DNA from: Gavia stellata
Lineage: Eukaryota; Chordata; Aves; Gaviiformes; Gaviidae
Reading direction: 5' to 3'
Assembly: GCF_030936135.1 (NCBI RefSeq)
Contig: NC_082611.1
Location: 930,001 to 994,000, forward strand
DNA: 64,000 bases
In this document: piece by piece, positions 57,661 through 64,000 of the stretch
Numbering within the stretch: the first letter of the stretch is position 1
Layout of the letters: the number at the start of each line of letters is the position of its first letter
Notes under the pieces: generated by a model
Seen by the model: the letters and a program-made list of their open reading frames with translations, nothing else
Told to the model about the DNA's origin: nothing
The model's database searches: none
Program-made: the position numbers and the translations under genes

Positions 57661-60600
57661 TAAACAGTATGCAAAATTGATGTTTAGGAAGCCATATTCT
57701 GCTGGCCCTTTTATTTCAGGTTTAACTCTTTGGTAGCAAAACTCTAATTTTTAAATTTTTTTTTAACCCAGAGATGCCCTTGTGGGTGCTTTTGCAGTTT
57801 GGTTTTTTTCTCTCTCCTTTTTTCTTCCCCCCCCCCCCCAATACTGGAAGCCCTGGGTTGGTTCTCTGTGTGGCATGTTTGGAGCAGACGAATACTGCTG
57901 TGGATGTTTTGTAATCGCAATGACCCAGTGCTGCTTACTGTCCCCTTTCATGCCATGTTAGTGTTTCCCCTCCCACCTGCATACCTCTCTGCTCCTGTTC
58001 TGCCTCCTGCCCCGGGGGTGCTACATTTTTCAGAGCATTTTCTTGATCATGCATGTTGCAGTCCAGAATCATTTTGCAGCTGTTGCGATGACACTTACCT
58101 GTTTGACTGAAAAAAAAGCCGTAGAGCGCGCTGCATCATGCTGCCTGGCGTGAGCGGGGTGAAGCAGTGATGCAGATCTCACAAAGGGATTGAACCAAAG
58201 AGACCTTCCTGCCTTGTTTGGGGATGGGCGGCACGGGGAAGAGAGAAGCTCGGATGCTGTTTTGGATCCTGAGTAACTGCAGTAGTCTCTTGTGACCAGG
58301 ATTTGAAAATGTACGGTGATCTTATTCAGTGAATCTTACCAAATTTAGAATATCTGTCCAGCAACTGATCTTTTGAAATTTAAATCACCTTTCAGCTTTT
58401 CTCTTGCTCAAGTTTACAGGAAGTTCTTGCATCTCGTCCTGTCTGAAATAATGCTCCTTGCCTTTGGTTTGTGACGTTCTGCGTGTCATCTCAGCAATTC
58501 ACGTGCCATTTATCTCAGGTTTTCTGAATGGACCTTTCAGTCCTGAAAAGGTGCACACCCTTAACAGATTGTTTTGTGCAGTCAGACTGAATCAATCTTG
58601 CTCTGTGTTAAACCTGCATCTAACAGATCACTGTTTGTTTTTTTTTAACACTGGAGGCTTGATACTGCGCAATGCAAGTAGCTCAACATTTTGTGAAACT
58701 CCTGGAGAAGTAGCCTTGTAGCTGAATAGCTGATCTTGATATATTCCATGTCCATTTTTCACTCTCCTTGAAACAGCCCAGGTGAAACTCAGCAGGTGCA
58801 AATTCCCAAATGAGTATTTATTTTATTTTTATTTTATTTGAGAGACTGGGAAAAGTGTTCACTTCATGGTATGTGTTAAGATTACGTATTTACCTGTAGA
58901 CTCTTGATAGCAACATAAGCAGCTTTTGTTTTGTATTTTCAGTTAGAACATTCATGCAATATGAATTTTAAAGGTGTTTCATATCCTACATGTAAACTAG
59001 TGATGTTCTTGTTACTCTTGTAGCTTAAGATATTTCCTTTTTGTGTACAAGCCACCAGCAGTGTGTCTTGACATAAATGCATTGAGACAGGAGCTCTTCC
59101 TGCGGCAGTGCAGTGTCAGCTCCCTGGAACAGCCCCTTTCCAACGCTCTGAGCGAGCGAGTGCAGGTAGTGGAGTTGGTTCATTGGAGATAACTTTACAA
59201 CTTAAACGCAGCTACCACACTTCTTATTTCCTAATTGCCAGTCCTGGTGTTAGGGGTTAAACTTAAAATTCGGTACCTGGTGAAAAGCGTACGTGCTGCA
59301 ATATAAAGAAAATTGGTGGCAGGAGCTTTTTCTGTCACTTAGTGAGTGCAAAGGTGACCCCATCTTGTTGGTTCTGTGGGTACCAGCTCCCGCTTGCTAC
59401 CTGACTTGCTTGGACCTCTCTGTGCATCCGTTCATATTCCATTTTCCTTTCCTATTCTTCCGCTTGCTTGCTCCTTGAGAGGACTCGTGTCTTAGTTCCA
59501 GCTCCTCCCCAGAGTTCCTGAGGCTTCTGTGCTCGATGCAGTGACCCGGGTGAGTACGCTCTGCTGCTGGTGCTGAGGGGGGCAGATACCCCATCTACTG
59601 CTGCCGAGGCAAGCAGGGCACCTTGGGCGTGGGGTACAGGGCAGCGCTGAACATTCCTGTCTGCTCCTTCTCCCGAGGGCACGATTACTCTGCATCCTGT
59701 GCCAGGTACAATCAATCCTCGCAAAAGAAACCGAATATAAAAACCATGCGTTACAAAGCAGTTTTAAACACGGAGAAGAAAATACTATGAACTAAGAAAA
59801 GGTGATGCTATTTAGGTGCTTCTTTTCAAGTTGGATTTGATTTGAAAAATGAAATTGTTTCACTTTTTTGTTCTGTGTGCAAAGTTTGAATTAAAATACA
59901 GGAAAGTGATACTTACATAAAATGCTTTAATTGGTGTTTGTTGGCTTAATATAGTAGGTTTCTTGGGAGTTCTTTGAAATGAATATTCCAGCTGAACTTA
60001 GCAGCACCACTTTTTTTTAAGATCCTTTCTCTTTCGGAATGATGTGGAGCTTTGTATCTTCTGGTATATACCGATTCTTCCAAGGCAATTATTGACATCA
60101 ACTAATGATCATTAACATCTAAGAAAACACCGTCTCTTTAGCTGGACAGTGTCACAGCTTGCCTAACTGGGGAGCTGTTCGCTAGCCTCTCTCTTGACTT
60201 CGGATTTTACTCCGATATCTGTGATCGTCTCCAGGGCAGATTCAGCGTAACAACTGGTCCTGCGGACGAATTTGGCGATTGGTCCTCAGTAAGGCACAAG
60301 CATTGTGAGTAAAGTGCAAATGTTATCAGTATTTTGAGTTGGCTGATAAAGATTGTTTTGAGATCCAACGTGTAACCTTCCATATTGATGGTAATATCTG
60401 GTGATTCTTGCACAAAAGTTTATTTCAGTTAAGTTACAATTCAATGATTTACTTTCAACGGAGATCGATTCCCTGTTGTATATATGTGTAATTCCCCGTG
60501 AGCATTTTGGGGTACAATTCCTTATGGAGTTGTATTGAGTGCTTTGCTGGGTTTACTAATTGGGGATTAAAGCATCCGTAATGCAAACATGGGTTTCCAC

Positions 60601-62640
60601 AGAACAAAGCCGGTGTTTCCCATGCTGCGCTGGCGGCTGCTCCCAATGCCCGGGCAGCGTCCCCCTCCTCGCCGCCGCCCTGTCGGGAAGAGTTCTGCTG
60701 CAGCCCCTGAGCTCTCCATAGGCGCTTTGACGGCGCTGAGTCTTGCAGCTCACCTGTGAGCCGTCCCTTTCCCTCCTCCGTGCCCAGCACTGTGGGTTGT
60801 TTCTTCTCTCCTTGTCCTGAGTTGAGTATTCCTTCCTTCTCTGTTTGTGCCTCCCAAGCGTAAACAGTTCCTGAATTAGTATTGCATTACGAATGCAAAG
60901 TGTATCACTAAACCTTGTTTGGGTTTGAACTGAGACTGTATCTTGCATGAAAATCTTGTATTACTTGCAAGTTTTTCATATCAAGTTTAAAGTAAATAAT
61001 TAATTTCCATTAATGACACTGTTTGAGAAGTGTGTAACTAAAATAAGGGTGCTATGATGTTGAAAGAGGAAAAAAGTGATCTGAATTCAAAGAACTAGAT
61101 GAGATGCTGCGTGTTAACAGTTTCTTGTAACTGGTAACACTCGCACACAACCTGCTAAATTTTGTACTTGACGCAGTTTGTATCCGTTGCTGCTTCATAT
61201 GTTAAGGGCCAAAGAGAAGCAGTTCACTGGCAACGACGCTGTCATGGTGCCATACTGCGGTGGTCTGTTCCGTGCGCTCCCCAGTCGCAGGGTTCCCTTG
61301 CAGCCGCTGCTGACGCAGCTGTGCGGGCACAGGCGCAGCACGCGCTCCCTGCTCTGGTTGCTCGCTGGGCCGACTCAGTGGACCAAGGTTTGTTTCCAAA
61401 CTTCCCTTCTGTTGTTTACTTTTCCTTCCTCTGTTAACTTGATTTTTCCAATGGAACTGTTTTCATTTTCAGTTTGGTACTCCAGCCTTTCACCGCCTGT
61501 TAGGATTAGCTTGTTAGCACCTTGTTTTGTTAATTAATGTCCTCGTCACTGGGGGAGGGAGGAGGGGACCAGGAGAGCTGTAGCCTTGTATGAAACATAC
61601 GGCCAATTGACCTTCTAGCCAAGGATTCACCTTCTGTGGCTCATGGAAGTTCACTGTGTCTTATCCATATTCTAAGCAATTCGTTCTTTGGTTTTATATT
61701 AAAAAAGTCTTAGATATTTGTGTCCACTGCAGATTTATTTTAAATGGAATATGTAAGTACCATGTATTATGGTATTTTTAAATAATCTATTGCCTATTTT
61801 GGGGGGGGGGGGGAGATGACAAATATTTAGTCTTAGATTTGCACTGCTGGATTTTTTAAGTGTAACCTTGACTGGTTATCCTATTGTTTTATTCTGTAAG
61901 ATTAGTCCTATGAATTAAAGTTTGATAATTAAGTATTTATGTGTTCGAGTGTTTGGACATTCTGTACGTACTAAGCTACTTCCGCCTGCATGAACAACTG
62001 TTAGCAAGTGGTTTGTAGTTGTTTTCTGTGTAGAAAGACGGATGCAGGCAGAAATCCCTGGGCACCGGTGCTTGCTGTCACATCTGATGCCATTGGTGCC
62101 TTTTTCCCAGGGTGGGGATTTGGATATGCTGCTGCCATATACCACGTTGTATGAAAAGGCTGTGAATTGCGGGATGATTCTTCTTTGGCTCCCTGTCCAA
62201 AACCAGGGTTTACTCTTGTTTTAAGCTGCGATGCGCTTGTCGTGCTGAGTGTGCTCATGTAAGTTATACATGTCGGCAGCTTGTTGTGATGTCAGAAGTC
62301 CCACTTCTGTGTCGCAGCCCCCAAAAAGCAGGTGCTCAGGCAAAGCCTGATGTATTGGGGCTTACAGCAGACTCGGCTTTTTAACGCTTAACGGATGCTG
62401 CTCGTGTTTGCTGCCGGCTTTGCAAACTTTCTCTCCTCCCACCCATTTCGAAAAAAAAATAAAAAATGGGCTGAGACAGTTCAATAGTGTTATTGCTGAA
62501 ATAAAGTTCGAAATACGTGATGTGTAGTCCACCTAACGTGTACAGAGGGGCAAGTTCTCGTTCCGTTTAGTATCTGGCTGCGCCCTAACTGCGAGGGGCG
62601 ATGCACTAATGCCGGGGGGGGTTGAATCCTGCTGAACATC
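57661..62640. other. Downstream of UBFD1: possible long 3' UTR and intergenic DNA
   Basis: No recognisable coding exon was found on either strand. The stretch is mostly AT-rich, with a C-run at 57829-57839, a (TTTTA)n-like run near 58815-58840 and a G-run near 61801-61814. Three GC-rich patches at about 59480-59700, 60590-60790 and 61190-61400 contain open frames that match no family I know. In human the next gene is NDUFAB1, on the opposite strand, but no NDUFAB1 exon is visible. Confidence 0.55.
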
Positions 62641-62780
62641 CCCTTCAGCCCCACTTTGTCTCTTCGGAAAGAGCTCTCTCTGGAGGTGAATCTAAAGGTT
62701 GTTGACAGCGGGTTAGTGGGGAAGGCGGCCGGGAAGAGCCCCCCCGCCTCCCCGCGGGACCGGCTGCCGCAGAGGGGCTG

Positions 62781-62820
62781 GCGGGTCCCGGTGCGCGGTG
62801 GCGGGTCCCGGTGCGCGGTG
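62781..62820. repeat. Perfect 20-bp tandem duplication
   Basis: The unit beginning GCGGGTCCCGGTG at 62781 is repeated without change at 62801, inside the CpG island. Confidence 0.9.
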
Positions 62821-63113
62821 GCGGTGCGGGAGGGGAGGGGGCTGTCCCGGCATTTGTCCCCAGGGCCGTGTTAAAACGTGCCCTCGGGGGCGGGGGGGAT
62901 GCTAAACCCGAGAGGAGGGGGTCCTGCGCTCGTGTCGAGGGCTCGGGACACCGCGGGGGGCACCGGCGTGCCCGGGACTGCCGCTCTGCCGGGGCCGGGC
63001 CGGGGGGGCAGGAACCCGCCTCCCGGGTCCGCCCCGGCCCCGCTGACTCACGGCGCGGCGATAAGCGCGGCCCGGCCCGGCCCTGCGCGCCGCGGCCCCG
63101 GCATGTCCGGGAC

Positions 63114-63227
63114 ATGGGCGGCCGCGCCGCGCCGCTGCGCCCGGGGCTGCTCCGGGGGCTGCTCCGGCGGCGGCGGCTGCTGCTGCTGCTGCTGCTGCTC
63201 CCGCTCCTCCCGCCGCCCCCGGCACAG
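63114..63227 (+). CDS. Candidate first coding exon with signal peptide, unidentified
   Basis: An ATG at 63114 opens a 38-codon segment, MGGRAAPLRPGLL followed by an Arg cluster, about eight consecutive Leu and a Pro-rich end, closing on an AG|GTACGG splice donor at 63227/63228 in phase 0. The basic-then-hydrophobic pattern is that of an ER signal peptide, and the CpG island and AP-1/GATA motifs upstream fit a promoter. Downstream exons lie outside the window, so the gene cannot be named. By local synteny an ER-membrane or secreted product such as the IRE1-family gene ERN2 is a guess only. The Leu run is a (CTG)n repeat, so the frame could also be fortuitous. Confidence 0.35.
63176..63199 (+). 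repeat. (CTG)n trinucleotide run
   Basis: About eight CTG repeats follow GGCGGCGGCGG within the candidate signal-peptide exon and encode its Leu stretch. Confidence 0.85.
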
Positions 63228-63239
63228 GTACGGCCGCGC

Positions 63240-63450
63240 CACAGCCCGCGCGTGGGAGCGGGTGCGTGGGAGTGCGGCGGTGTCCGCGGGTGGGAGCGCG
63301 GGGGCCTCTGCGTGACTCTGCCCTGCGTGGGAGCGCGTCCCGCGGGTGGGAGCGCGTGGGGTACCGGCACGAGTGAGTACGTGTCCCCTGGGCGTGACGG
63401 GGTGGGCACTGCTCCCGTGCCGGGAGCGTGGGAGCGTGCGGGCACTGCGC
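63240..63450. repeat. Degenerate GC-rich minisatellite
   Basis: The motif GTGGGAGCG recurs many times with irregular spacing just after the candidate exon, for example GCGTGGGAGCGGGTGCG and GCGGGTGGGAGCGCG. It would lie in the first intron of the candidate gene. No further exon is recognised between here and the window end. Confidence 0.6.
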
Positions 63451-64000
63451 TCCGCTCCACGCGTGTGCGAGCGCCCCGGCCCGCGGGTGTGCGGACGTGA
63501 GTGGGTGCGCAGGCAGGCACGGGCCCTGCCTGGGCGCGAGACCCGTGGGTGTGAGCGCGTGGCGACGCAGGCGGGAGCGTCCTGCTGTGACAGCCGCTGA
63601 GCGCAGGGCTTGAGCGCCCGTGTCGAGAGCGCGTGGGTGCGCAGGGTCCGGCACCCAGAGAGCGTGGTTTGTGGGGCAGGGGCTGTGATGCGTCTGTGGG
63701 GTCGGGGCGGCTGCATGCGGGGTCCCGTGGCCCTACGCTAACGGTGTTGGCAGGCGCGCGATGGAGATCCACGCTGCTCGCCCCGGGCGAGGGGCCTCAC
63801 GCAGCGCCCAGGGTGGACGCTGGGGCTGAGAGCAGAGTCCCCTTCCCTGGGAGCCCTCGGCCCCCGCTCCTGCCCGCAGAGCTGCTGCCTGGCAGGGTGG
63901 TGCCCTTGGGAGCCGGATGGCAGCTTCCACAGGTGGTGGCGGAGAGGGCATCGTGCCGGGGTGGTTTTGGCAGGTGTCAGTAGCACCGCTCCGGCAAAGG

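Larger units (their letters stand above)
62641..63300 (+). promoter_or_regulatory. CpG island, probable promoter of a plus-strand gene
   Basis: GC and CpG content rises sharply here and stays high to the window end, as at the other gene starts. A consensus AP-1 site TGACTCA lies at 63044-63050 and a GATAAG motif at 63060-63065, 50-70 bp before the candidate start codon at 63114. A 20-bp unit is tandemly duplicated at 62781-62820. Confidence 0.5.

Noticed and set aside
62645-63772. Very long minus-strand open frame (about 375 codons)
   Set aside because: It lies across a CpG island where stop codons are rare, has Pro/Arg/Ser/His-rich low-complexity composition, no family resemblance, and runs antisense to a better exon candidate.

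Overview
The window is vertebrate nuclear DNA, almost certainly from a bird. It carries several truncated CR1 LINE 3' ends, a solo ERVL-type LTR whose terminal sequence matches a common avian family, compact introns and small CpG islands at gene starts. These features fit an avian microchromosome. No prokaryotic genes, CRISPR arrays or plasmid features are present.

Four protein-coding genes were reconstructed exon by exon; every exon join keeps frame and matches the known vertebrate protein. From left to right: COG7 (minus strand, 17 coding exons, 769 aa, 26580 down to 5431), GGA2 (minus, 17 exons, 626 aa, 41543 down to 27877), EARS2 (minus, 9 exons, 508 aa, 50408 down to 42461) and UBFD1 (plus, 7 exons, 290 aa, 50798 to 57196). 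The order and orientation equal the human 16p12 block COG7-GGA2-EARS2-UBFD1. The first three genes are tandem; EARS2 and UBFD1 are head to head and share a CpG-island promoter of about 390 bp.

Region by region: 1-5430 is intergenic, probably the 3' end of an upstream plus-strand gene at the extreme left, then the COG7 3' UTR. 5431-26580 is COG7, with a CR1 copy at 17.7 kb, a solo LTR at 24.8-25.3 kb and a CR1 copy in the short first intron. 26.6-27.9 kb holds the COG7 CpG-island promoter and the GGA2 3' UTR. 27.9-41.5 kb is GGA2, with two CR1 pieces and a striking 21-bp tandem repeat. 41.5-50.4 kb is EARS2. 50.4-57.2 kb is UBFD1. 57.2-63.1 kb is UBFD1 3' UTR plus intergenic DNA. A CpG island at 62.6-63.3 kb carries a possible signal-peptide first exon of an unidentified plus-strand gene.

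The genes are housekeeping genes. COG7 (Golgi tethering) and GGA2 (trans-Golgi clathrin adaptor) both act in Golgi traffic, EARS2 charges mitochondrial tRNA, and UBFD1 is a ubiquitin-like-domain protein. Nothing shows that they act as one system, and I found no convincing undescribed biological system. The most interesting signals are regulatory: a tandem array in a GGA2 intron that reads on the sense strand as six consecutive 3'-splice-site mimics, a perfect 12-bp-arm hairpin in the last COG7 intron, a possible short UBFD1 isoform, and the unidentified exon at the right end.
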